DNA of 64,000 bases from JAJTFW01 sp903922455. Lineage in GTDB: Bacteria; Bacteroidota; Bacteroidia; AKYH767-A; OLB10. The notes under the pieces are model-generated. The model was not told the DNA's origin, ran no database searches, and worked only from the letters and a program-made list of their open reading frames with translations. The DNA is taken from assembly GCA_943329665.2 (NCBI GenBank), contig CALQEU020000003.1:127206-191205 (forward strand). Direction: 5' to 3'. Of the stretch, positions 52,409 to 59,915 are shown in pieces (the first letter of the stretch is position 1; every line of letters starts with the position of its first letter). A program made the position numbers and the translations under genes.

Positions 52409-54619
52409 CTAAAACTTAAACCTCAATACACCAAAAATATTTCTTCCTGGTGCATTGATTCCACTGGCAAAAGCGCGGTATTGCGTATCGAAAATATTAT
52501 CGACACCTGCTTGAATGGTAATTAGCTTATGTACTTGATAAGACACTCTCCAATTGATGGTGAACCAAGCAGGCATTCCATCAACGGTTGCATACTGCAA
52601 GTTGTCTTCTCCGCTTGAACTATAATCTTTTAATTTTTTGGCGCCATTATAATTCACAAAGAAATCGGAACTGAAATTAGCGTGCGCATAATTTAATCCG
52701 AGTCGCATATTCATGGGCGGAATATGATCTAAAGGAGCATCCGTACTGTCTGTTTTAACTCGACCATAGGTATAGTTCATACTAAAGGAGAACAGCAAAT
52801 TTTCAAGGAGTCGTGTTCGGAAGCTGGAACTGAATCCATAAATGTAGGCCCGAACTTTATTTTGATTGGCTAAAACCTGACTCAACGATCCATCATACAA
52901 AATTGAATCTTGGTCTTGGTATTGAAATTTATCAGTGACAATAGCATTATAAAATTGAGTATAGTACAAAGTATTCTCCCACGTAGTTACGCCATTGTAA
53001 ATTTTAGTAACTCCAATTTCAGTATTCACCGTTTGTTCCGGTTTGAGATCTTCATTCGGAACGATGATCGTGCTTAGTGTTGATTCAAACACTTTAGATA
53101 AGTCATCTACATTGGGTGCGCGGAAACCAGTGCTTAACAATACCGAAAACTTTAAATCATCATTTGGAATATGAATCAATCCCACACTTCCCGAATACAC
53201 CAAATGCTCTTGATTCACTTCACTAAATGGAAATTTGAAGAAAGAAGTATCCTCAATCGTTGAATTCAATGTAGTAAAACCTACTCTGAACCCATCATTC
53301 AACGTCACTTGATCATTAATTCTCCAAGAATGCGAAAAGTAAACCGCTGCGCTATTCATCGTATTATCACCATCGGGATAACGGGTATCTAACGGTTGCG
53401 TGGTACCGTTCACGATATTTTTTTCTTCGGCTGTTGACTTTAGGGAATTGAATTGACCATCTAACCCAAAATGCATGGAGTGTGCTCCGTCAACATGCAT
53501 CATATCGAAAGCATATCCGATAATATTCACATCTTCGGTACGGCTTTGCAAATTATCTCTATTGAAACGACGTTGGTGTCGGCTCTCTTGAATTTTTTGA
53601 AAGTTCACCCCCACGTGCATCTTGTTAAAAAATCCTTCACCAGAAGCGTAATTCATATCGTATGCAGTCATCAATCTTTCTTGTGGACCATAATACCATT
53701 CAGCATTTCGCAATCCTGCGCCTTCGGGATCCGTTAAGCGATCGTAGCGCGGAATGTCGGTGCTATTCGAGTATTGCAAATTAAGTCCGTGCGTTACGTT
53801 TTCATTTGCTTTGTAAGCAAACTTTTGCACTATGTCATACTGCGAATAACCTGATTGCACTTGAAGGTAACGATCGGTGTTCTTCACCAAGGAATCCACG
53901 CCATTAATACGCTCTACATAAAAGGGACGCTCGGGGTACGCTCCATCATAAAATGGATTTTGATTCGTTCCTCCACGCAAATCATCAAAGGTAGAATGCG
54001 TAAACGAGGTGAAAGAAGCAAACTTCTTCCCACCAATATTCACATCAAAATGTCCAGTGAACTCATCGTTCACCGACCCAAATCGTGTAAATGCATTTAC
54101 TTTCACTAACGATTTATTTTCATTCGTTGCAAACTGTGGCGCCTTGGTGTAGAGATGGACTACGCCGCCCAATGCATCGCTTCCGTACATAGTTGAAGAG
54201 GGGCCAAACAATACTTCTACTCGATCGAGACTATTATTATCGAGCGAAAGAATATTCTGAAGATGTCCGCCACGATAGATTAAATTATTTTGACGCACAC
54301 CATCAATCACCAAGAGGATTCGATTGGCTTCAAATCCGCGTAGTACAGGCGAGCCGCCACCCATCTGACTTTTCTGTACAAAGATGCCGGCTGTATTGGA
54401 GAGTAACTCGGCAGTGGTTTGTGCTTGGGCCAATGAAATTTGTTTGCTGTCGATCAATTGCACTTGCTGAGAGATGGTACGTCGTGTTTCCTCAGACTTA
54501 TTCGCGGAGATAATTACTTCGTTCAACGAATTCGTGTATGAAGTATCAGGATCTTCCGACTGTGCAAAAGAACCCGTTGAATATAGTAATGCTGAGATCA
54601 GCAGTATTTTTAGTTTCAT
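52409..54619 (-). CDS. TonB-dependent outer-membrane receptor, haem/hemoglobin-receptor-like
   Basis: A 736-residue outer-membrane barrel from the ATG at 54619, which gives a clean signal peptide (MKLKILLISALLYSTGSFAQ). The plug domain follows: LNEVIISANKSEETRRTISQQVQLID near the TonB box, AELLSNTAGIFVQKSQMGGGSPVLRGFEANRILLVIDGVRQNN, and LDRVEVLFGPSSTMYGSDALGGVVHLYTK. The barrel includes RAPNVDDLSKVFE and NLKPEQTVNTEIG-like segments (here EDLKPEQTVNTEIGVTKIY), and ends in the aromatic GVLRFKF. The GFEANRILLVIDGVR-N pattern is most like haem/hemoglobin receptors, but the ligand is a guess. An unknown exported protein is encoded upstream. Confidence 0.9.
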   Translation of the reverse strand: MKLKILLISALLYSTGSFAQSEDPDTSYTNSLNEVIISANKSEETRRTISQQVQLIDSKQISLAQAQTTAELLSNTAGIFVQKSQMGGGSPVLRGFEANRILLVIDGVRQNNLIYRGGHLQNILSLDNNSLDRVEVLFGPSSTMYGSDALGGVVHLYTKAPQFATNENKSLVKVNAFTRFGSVNDEFTGHFDVNIGGKKFASFTSFTHSTFDDLRGGTNQNPFYDGAYPERPFYVERINGVDSLVKNTDRYLQVQSGYSQYDIVQKFAYKANENVTHGLNLQYSNSTDIPRYDRLTDPEGAGLRNAEWYYGPQERLMTAYDMNYASGEGFFNKMHVGVNFQKIQESRHQRRFNRDNLQSRTEDVNIIGYAFDMMHVDGAHSMHFGLDGQFNSLKSTAEEKNIVNGTTQPLDTRYPDGDNTMNSAAVYFSHSWRINDQVTLNDGFRVGFTTLNSTIEDTSFFKFPFSEVNQEHLVYSGSVGLIHIPNDDLKFSVLLSTGFRAPNVDDLSKVFESTLSTIIVPNEDLKPEQTVNTEIGVTKIYNGVTTWENTLYYTQFYNAIVTDKFQYQDQDSILYDGSLSQVLANQNKVRAYIYGFSSSFRTRLLENLLFSFSMNYTYGRVKTDSTDAPLDHIPPMNMRLGLNYAHANFSSDFFVNYNGAKKLKDYSSSGEDNLQYATVDGMPAWFTINWRVSYQVHKLITIQAGVDNIFDTQYRAFASGINAPGRNIFGVLRFKF

Positions 54620-54787
54620 ATATCTATTAATTGTAATGATTCCATCTGCATACAACAACATTATTTCATGCTGCACACAATGATGTAGAGCGCCGCTCCA
54701 ATTTCATGGATAAGCAATATCAATCTCACTATCCATTTAAGTTAAAAGATTTTTAAACAGATCAGTAAAGAGTTAAAAAATAAATTT

Positions 54788-55300
54788 CTATACGACTTCG
54801 GGTGGTGGGGAAGAAACATCCTGCGAAATTAAATTCGCTGTGGGTGAAAGATAAAATGGATAATTCGCAAATGATTTTTGCTCTACAAAATAAGTAGTTT
54901 GATCAACACCTGATATATAAGTTAACGAAGACAACTTCAACAACAAATCGGGCAATACTCGATTATGATCTTCAGCATGACAAATCAATTTTTCAATTTC
55001 ATGCAATACCGTTTCTTCTTTTGTATCGTGTAATGCTAACATGGAAACTGAATCTTCAAAAAAAAAAATATTTTTTACATCATACATTCTCCCTTTCCAC
55101 ATTACTTCAAAAACATTTTTTCTTCCCTTTTCAAAATCACTACGTAACATCCGAATGGATTCAAACTCAGCATTGGGATTGTTAAGTTCTTCTTCCATGT
55201 GCCACTGCACAAATTTTTGTTGAAGAGAATAGAGGTTAAGGAGTCCGCCCGATTGTGCGAAGAGAAAAAGCAGTAAAGAAAGGGCAAGAAACTTTTTCAT
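54788..55300 (-). CDS. Exported protein of unknown function upstream of the TonB receptor
   Basis: A 170-residue protein with a signal peptide (MKKFLALSLLLFLFAQSGGLL). The mature part is mainly helical, with KFVQWHMEEELNNPNAEFESIRM at the start, and shows no cysteine pairs or known domain. It ends in a proline-rich SPPPEVV. It precedes the TonB receptor on the same strand, with 168 bases between the two start/stop points, so co-transcription is possible. It may be an accessory binding protein for the receptor's ligand, but that is inference from position. A -7 box candidate (TATTTTTG, 55333-55326) lies 25 bases before its ATG. Confidence 0.6.
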   Translation of the reverse strand: MKKFLALSLLLFLFAQSGGLLNLYSLQQKFVQWHMEEELNNPNAEFESIRMLRSDFEKGRKNVFEVMWKGRMYDVKNIFFFEDSVSMLALHDTKEETVLHEIEKLICHAEDHNRVLPDLLLKLSSLTYISGVDQTTYFVEQKSFANYPFYLSPTANLISQDVSSPPPEVV

Positions 55301-55355
55301 TTGGGATAAGTAAGCTAAATTATATCAAAAATATTTACCATGCAATTTTAATTTG

Positions 55356-55518
55356 GATGCTCGATACTAGATAATAGATGTTCGATGCTATAACCTAAAG
55401 AGAATCGAGAATCGAGTATCGAGTATCGAGAATCGAGTATCGAGAATCGAGTATCGAGTATCGAGTATCGAATATCGAGTATCAAGAATCGAGTATCAAG
55501 AATCGAGTATCAAGCATC
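55356..55518. repeat. Heptamer array (16 units) with inverted ends at the rnc 3' end
   Basis: Sixteen 7-bp units of (A/T)ATCGAG type fill 55403-55514. On the minus strand the array begins at the rnc TAG stop as TAGATGC-TTGATAC-TCGATTC. The opposite end (from 55356, plus strand) reads GATGCTCGATACTAGAT, which matches the minus-strand end GATGCTTGATACTCGAT with two differences. The element is therefore an inverted-repeat block of about 163 bp. Confidence 0.75.
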
Positions 55519-56240
55519 TACAACAATCCAAGCTCCTTACAAACTTTTTCGGCGGCGATTTGTTCGGCTTTCTTTTTTACAAAATCTTGAGCTGTGGCTT
55601 TTTCTTCCCCGTCGATGGTGAGACGAATGGTGATCAAGCGCGACTTCGCATCATCGTCGACAGTGTCAAACTGAACAACATGCTTTTCTTTTTGTCCCCA
55701 ATTTAAAATTATACTCTTAAAATTCTTCTCGGTGCTTTCTACTTCTTCTAAGTCGACATGGGGACGAATGATTTTAGAGAGAATGTATTGCTGAGTAGTT
55801 TTATATCCTTGATCGAGATAGATAGCTCCAATGTACGCTTCAAATGCATCGCCATACATGCTTCGGTACGATCCCGGACCTGCATTATTCTTTAGCATCT
55901 CATCGATACCAATTTTCATAGCTAGGATTTTTAAATTTTCTCTACTCACTAGTCGGCTACGCATCTCCGTTAGGAAGCCCTCGTCTTTAAATGGATATTT
56001 TTTAAAAAGCAAATCGGCAACAACGGCACCTAAAACAGCATCTCCTAAATATTCTAAACGTTCGTTGCTCAATCGATTTCCACCAACAGTTTCCAGTGCA
56101 AGTGAACGATGAGAGAAGGCAAGTTTATACAATGATAAATTCCCAGGATAAAATCCAAGCAAATAACGAAGAGAGCGAATAAATAATTTTTCATTCTCGT
56201 CCGCCTTAAAAAAATATCGGATTAGAGTATGACCAACCAA
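55518..56240 (-). CDS. rnc: Ribonuclease III
   Basis: Endoribonuclease that cuts double-stranded RNA in rRNA and mRNA processing; cytoplasmic homodimer. The catalytic domain shows the signature NERLEYLGDAVLGAVVADLLF with the metal-binding Glu and Asp, and the second acidic cluster GDAFEAYIGAIYLDQGY. A C-terminal dsRNA-binding domain (about 170-240) ends with TAQDFVKKKAEQIAAEKVCKEL. At 240 residues it is normal. It starts 3 bases after the fabF stop, in the acpP-fabF-rnc order typical of Bacteroidetes. Its stop codon is the first base triplet of a heptamer repeat array. Confidence 0.95.
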   Translation of the reverse strand: MVGHTLIRYFFKADENEKLFIRSLRYLLGFYPGNLSLYKLAFSHRSLALETVGGNRLSNERLEYLGDAVLGAVVADLLFKKYPFKDEGFLTEMRSRLVSRENLKILAMKIGIDEMLKNNAGPGSYRSMYGDAFEAYIGAIYLDQGYKTTQQYILSKIIRPHVDLEEVESTEKNFKSIILNWGQKEKHVVQFDTVDDDAKSRLITIRLTIDGEEKATAQDFVKKKAEQIAAEKVCKELGLL

Positions 56241-56243
56241 AAT

Positions 56244-57497
56244 CTAGGGTTTAAATTTTTTGACAATGATGGAAGCATTGTGACCACCAAATCCAAAAGT
56301 ATTACACAACGCTGCATTCACCACACGTTTTTGTGGTTTGTTAAAAGTAAAATTTAATTTAGGATCAAAAGCAGGATCGTCGGTGAAATGATTGATGGTA
56401 GGTGGAACTTCATCGTTCTGCACCGCTAAAACTGTTGCGATGGCTTCGATGGCACCGGCGGCACCCAAGAGGTGACCTGTCATGGATTTGGTAGAGCTAA
56501 TATTTAAACGATATGCATCTTCACCAAATAATTTTCCGATTGCTTTTGTTTCACTTGGATCACCTACAGGAGTTGAAGTTCCATGCACGTTAATATAATC
56601 GATATCGGAAGGTTGCATTTCCGCATCTTCCAAAGCATTGCGCATTACATTAAAGGCACCGAGTCCTTCGGGATGAGTTGCTGTTAAGTGATATGCATCG
56701 GCACTCATGCCTCCGCCAGCAACTTCTGCATAAATTTTTGCTCCTCTTTTCAGTGCATGTTCGAGTTCTTCCAAAATCAAACAACCCGAGCCTTCACCTA
56801 AAACAAATCCATCGCGATCTAAATCGAAGGGACGAGAGGCAGTTGTTGGATCATCGTTTCTTTGGGAGAGTGCGTGCATAGCACCAAATCCTCCAATACC
56901 AGCTTCATTCACTGCAGCTTCGCTACCTCCACATAAAATAATATCCGCTTTCCCCAATCGGAGATAAGTGAATGCATCAATAATGGCATTGGTAGACGAG
57001 GCGCAAGCTGAAACGGTACAAAAATTCGGTCCGCGGTAGCCATAACGCATCGAGATATGTCCCGCGGCGATATCGGCAATCATTTTGGGAATGAAGAAAG
57101 GGTTGAAACGCGGGACACCATCGCCTTTGGCGTAGTCCATCACTTCATCCAAAAAAGTTCTTAATCCACCAATTCCCGAACCCCAAATTACACCGACACG
57201 ATCGGGATCGGGCTTATCCGTAAGCAAGTTGGCGTCGTTGACTGCTTCTTCGCAGGCCGCAATGGCTAGCTGAGAGAAACGGTCGAGCTTACGCGCTTCC
57301 TTACGGTCGAGATAGAGACTGGGATCGAATCCTTTTATTTCACAGGCGAAACGTGTTTTGTACTTAGATGCATCAAACAGGGTAATAGGACCTGCACCGC
57401 TTTTTCCAGCGAGCAATCCTGCCCAATAATCCGCCACGTTATTCCCGAGCGGAGTTTGAGCTCCTAAGCCTGTTATGACTACGCGTTTAAGTTGCAT
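56244..57497 (-). CDS. fabF: Beta-ketoacyl-ACP synthase II
   Basis: Condensing enzyme of fatty-acid elongation, which joins malonyl-ACP to acyl-ACP. The thiolase-fold active site is complete: Cys in CTVSACASSTNAIIDAF (about 165), His in YINVHGTSTPVGDPSE (about 305) and His in STKSMTGHLLGAAGAIEA (about 341). N-terminal KRVVITGLGAQTPLGN and C-terminal NTFGFGGHNASIIV are typical; the length of 417 is standard. It is co-directional with acpP (30 bases upstream) and rnc (3 bases downstream), forming one operon. Confidence 0.97.
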   Translation of the reverse strand: MQLKRVVITGLGAQTPLGNNVADYWAGLLAGKSGAGPITLFDASKYKTRFACEIKGFDPSLYLDRKEARKLDRFSQLAIAACEEAVNDANLLTDKPDPDRVGVIWGSGIGGLRTFLDEVMDYAKGDGVPRFNPFFIPKMIADIAAGHISMRYGYRGPNFCTVSACASSTNAIIDAFTYLRLGKADIILCGGSEAAVNEAGIGGFGAMHALSQRNDDPTTASRPFDLDRDGFVLGEGSGCLILEELEHALKRGAKIYAEVAGGGMSADAYHLTATHPEGLGAFNVMRNALEDAEMQPSDIDYINVHGTSTPVGDPSETKAIGKLFGEDAYRLNISSTKSMTGHLLGAAGAIEAIATVLAVQNDEVPPTINHFTDDPAFDPKLNFTFNKPQKRVVNAALCNTFGFGGHNASIIVKKFKP

Positions 57498-57527
57498 GCC
57501 ACTCCTGTTAAAGAAAGAAAGAAAGAC

Positions 57528-57764
57528 TTATTTAACGTTTGCTGAGATATAATCTACAGCTTGACCCACCGTAGAAATTTTCTCGGCTTGATCATCAGGA
57601 ATAGCAATGTTAAATTCCTTCTCAAACTCCATGATCAACTCCACTGTATCCAGTGAGTCGGCACCGAGGTCGTTGGTGAAACTTGATTCGTTAGTGATTT
57701 CGCTTTCGTCGACGCCTAATTTGTCAACTATGATGGCTTTTACTCTTGTTGCAATGTCAGACAT
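57528..57764 (-). CDS. acpP: Acyl carrier protein
   Basis: Carries growing acyl chains on a phosphopantetheine arm through fatty-acid synthesis. The 78-residue protein is acidic and four-helical. The attachment site is Ser37 in NDLGADSLDTVELIMEFEKEF, a perfect DSL motif. First gene of the acpP-fabF-rnc operon; a -7 box lies 30 bases before the ATG. In many Bacteroidetes purN is the adjacent divergent gene, but here an HNH gene and a small ORF separate them. Confidence 0.97.
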   Translation of the reverse strand: MSDIATRVKAIIVDKLGVDESEITNESSFTNDLGADSLDTVELIMEFEKEFNIAIPDDQAEKISTVGQAVDYISANVK

Positions 57765-57793
57765 TGTTCTGTTGAATTGGTTAAGACAGGGGG

Positions 57794-57801
57794 CAAAAGT
57801 A
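57794..57801 (-). promoter_or_regulatory. -7 promoter box of the acpP-fabF-rnc operon
   Basis: TACTTTTG on the minus strand fits TAnnTTTG and ends 29 bases before the acpP ATG. Confidence 0.45.
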
Positions 57802-57955
57802 ATAAATAATAGAATTGCACCGCCTTAAATACTATAACACTGATTTTCAAACAATAATATTTTTTTAAGTCCAAAAAATTGAATTTTCAGATCAAAAATC
57901 CTCTTATTTTCCATTTCCAAAAGCCTATAATGAAGTTCCCAACCGGCTTTAAGGC

Positions 57956-57982
57956 AAAAAGAGCCGGCAAATACCGGCTCTT
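57956..57982 (-). terminator. Rho-independent terminator of the HNH gene
   Basis: On the minus strand AAGAGCCGG and CCGGCTCTT pair (9 bp) around a short AT-rich loop, followed by TTT. It lies five bases after the HNH gene stop codon. Confidence 0.85.
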
Positions 57983-57987
57983 CCTAA

Positions 57988-58542
57988 TTACGCTTTCACA
58001 TGACTCCAGTTTTCACCGCTTTTAATGCGATAAAGCTGCATTTCACTGATTCCGAAATGGGCAGCAATCTGTTTCATTGTTTTTGTTCTTTTCTTATCAT
58101 CCATCATCTGTTTGATCTTTTTCACCATCACATCGGTCAATTTATGACCTTGTTTACGGTTAACAGATCGATAAGCTAACACGGCAGGGCTTTTCTGCTG
58201 ATGTTTTTCCATCTCATCCTTAGTCACCCATTTCAAATTCTTTGCGCTATTGTTCTCTTTATTGAAGTTAAGATGGATTACATACTCATAACGATCACTT
58301 CGCTTTGATAAAAAAGCCTCTGCCACTAGACGATGAATGAACAGCGTCATGTTTTTTCCATCGGGCTTTAATTTCAGTGTTGGATAACCACCCATCAATG
58401 TCCCTTTTAAGAGGGAACCATCCTGAATACTGGTAGTGTAACTTACGAGTCGACCGTGATCGGAAACTGCATATTCGCAGCGAAAAATGCCCTTATTGAA
58501 GCTGATCACTTTCCATTTTTCATTCTTGAGTGGTTTAACCAT
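57988..58542 (-). CDS. NUMOD4/HNH endonuclease with C-terminal helix-turn-helix
   Basis: A 184-residue putative homing-type endonuclease. The NUMOD4 motif is EKWKVISFNKGIFRCEYAVSDHGRLVSY; the HNH region reads TLFIHRLVAEAFLSKRSDR then YVIHLNFNKENNSAKNLKWVT, with the expected His and Asn pattern, though VNH is replaced by VIH. The C-terminal ~60 residues (GHKLTDVMVKKIKQMM, MKQIAAHFGISEMQLYRIKSG) form a helix-turn-helix that probably gives DNA specificity. It has its own terminator, and sits between acpP and purN. Genes like this are usually mobile and found in phages or as intergenic inserts. I see no intron or target relic beside it. Confidence 0.82.
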   Translation of the reverse strand: MVKPLKNEKWKVISFNKGIFRCEYAVSDHGRLVSYTTSIQDGSLLKGTLMGGYPTLKLKPDGKNMTLFIHRLVAEAFLSKRSDRYEYVIHLNFNKENNSAKNLKWVTKDEMEKHQQKSPAVLAYRSVNRKQGHKLTDVMVKKIKQMMDDKKRTKTMKQIAAHFGISEMQLYRIKSGENWSHVKA

Positions 58543-58973
58543 TTGATTGATTTTGATTAGGACTAAAGTATAAAAATATAGTATAGGCTTGACGTTAGGG
58601 AAAATAAATGAAAATTCACTTTAAATCGTCATAAAACTTTGATATTAAGTAATGTACAAGTAGCATTGGAACTATTAGAGCCTCGATCATCTACCGAACT
58701 GGTAGAGCTATAGCTATAAATAGGCCTATCAAAGTCAAGGATTTAGCCTCATTTGAATTATTCGCATTTTAAAAATCAACTTGCTGCATTACAATAAAGG
58801 AAGAATTTGAATTCATATTAAGAAGAATGGTTTTACCAAGTAAAACAAATCCCATTCAAGCCTTTTAACATCATGTTGACGGGTTTTCACCTTGAGATAG
58901 GAGCCATTCATCAAAGCACACCCATTAAAAATTTAATGTGCCGATACCTTGCTTGAAGAACAAAAAAACAACA
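58543..58973. other. Gene-free stretch between the HNH gene and the small ORF
   Basis: About 430 AT-rich bases without a supportable ORF, tRNA or riboswitch-like stem. The palindromic TAGAGCTATAGCTATA near 58705 is the only structure seen. It may be sequence brought in or left by the HNH gene. Confidence 0.4.
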
Positions 58974-59156
58974 ATGAAAAAACAACAACATAATCACAAG
59001 CGGATATTCATTGCCATCATGATCTTAACGGCGCTCATTTTTATGATGCTCGGACCCATGGCCAAGGCAAATCAAGTAGAAACTACCACAACTCTTTTCC
59101 TATTAGAGCATAATGTTCCTATCGTAACTATTATTAAATCAATCATCATCACCTAA
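58974..59156 (+). CDS. Small exported or membrane peptide of unknown function
   Basis: A 60-residue ORF with a basic start (MKKQQHNHKRIF) and one hydrophobic segment (IAIMILTALIFMMLGPMAKA), which looks like a signal peptide with an AKA cleavage site; the mature part would be about 26 residues. A longer frame from a GTG at 58938 is possible. It ends 60 bases before the purN start. A further ATG lies two bases after its stop but opens a frame that mostly overlaps purN. Function is unknown; it could be spurious. Confidence 0.4.
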   Translation: MKKQQHNHKRIFIAIMILTALIFMMLGPMAKANQVETTTTLFLLEHNVPIVTIIKSIIIT

Positions 59157-59216
59157 TTATGAAAAAGATAAGCAAACGCATTTTGGAATTCGCAAAGCAA
59201 ATCATTGCTTTGCACC

Positions 59217-59798
59217 ATGGAGAAAATCGCCATATTAGCTTCGGGAAAGGGCAGCAACGCAGATCGTCTCTGCCAGCTTTTCAAACAACACCCATCCGCA
59301 CGCATACACCTCATAGCATGCGACCAAGAAACGGCTGGGGTTTACGAAATAGCTCGGGAGCACAAGGTCCAGGCCATCCATCTCAACCTTGAGCTGCGTA
59401 AAAATCACGGTGCCTTATTAAATCTACTGCAGGACGAAGGCATTACTTTTATTATATTAGCCGGTTACCTCCGACTCATTCCACATACTATCGTTCACGC
59501 CTATCCGAAAAGGATCATCAACTTGCATCCAGCCTTACTACCAAAGTTTGGTGGAAAAGGAATGCATGGCATGCATGTGCATGAAGCGGTGTATGCCGCG
59601 CAAGAAAAAGAAACAGGAATTACGATTCACTATGTGAATGAAAAGTATGATGAAGGTACCATCATTGCTCAATACAAAGTAGCTTTAAATTCTGACGATA
59701 CTCCTCAACAAATAGCTGCTAAAATTGCGAAACTGGAAGCGAAGTATTTTCCGCTTTGTGTAGAGGAAGTTATTCAAAAGCTGGATGCTAGATACTAG
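59217..59798 (+). CDS. purN: Phosphoribosylglycinamide formyltransferase
   Basis: Transfers a formyl group from 10-formyl-THF to GAR, the third step of purine synthesis. The ATG at 59217 gives the canonical MEKIAILASGKGSNADRL with the phosphate-binding loop. The catalytic triad is visible: Asn in KRIINLHPALLPKFGGKGMHG, the following His in the same stretch, and Asp in NEKYDEGTIIAQY. ILAGYLRLIP is also typical. The start at 59205 is possible but less canonical. The last codons and TAG stop lie inside a heptamer TAGAT repeat, so the C-terminal DARY is encoded by repeat DNA. Confidence 0.95.
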   Translation: MEKIAILASGKGSNADRLCQLFKQHPSARIHLIACDQETAGVYEIAREHKVQAIHLNLELRKNHGALLNLLQDEGITFIILAGYLRLIPHTIVHAYPKRIINLHPALLPKFGGKGMHGMHVHEAVYAAQEKETGITIHYVNEKYDEGTIIAQYKVALNSDDTPQQIAAKIAKLEAKYFPLCVEEVIQKLDARY

Positions 59799-59814
59799 AT
59801 GCTAGATGCTAGAT
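59787..59814 (+). repeat. Heptamer-periodic TAGATNN array spanning the purN stop codon
   Basis: Units GCTAGAT, ACTAGAT, GCTAGAT and GCTAGAT follow in perfect 7-bp phase. The TAG stop (59796-59798) is part of the second unit, and the first unit is coding. Confidence 0.7.
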
Positions 59815-59834
59815 TCAATTATCAATTAAAAAAT

Positions 59835-59876
59835 AAATCCGCGCTAATCCTATTTATCCGATTCATCAGCGTTCAA
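59835..59876 (+). repeat. 42-bp dispersed repeat, copy A
   Basis: Begins AAATCCGCGCTAATC and ends CATCAGCGTTCAA. It aligns without gaps with the copies at 1618-1659 (minus) and 32548-32589. It lies between the convergent purN and dxs genes. Confidence 0.6.
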
Positions 59877-59915
59877 ATACGTAATTTTATTTGTTTAAGT
59901 TGCTCATATGGAAAA

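Noticed and set aside
59159..59392. 77-codon ORF overlapping the start of purN
   Set aside because: Most of it lies within purN in another frame and has a low-complexity, repeat-like composition; only the first ~19 codons are outside purN.
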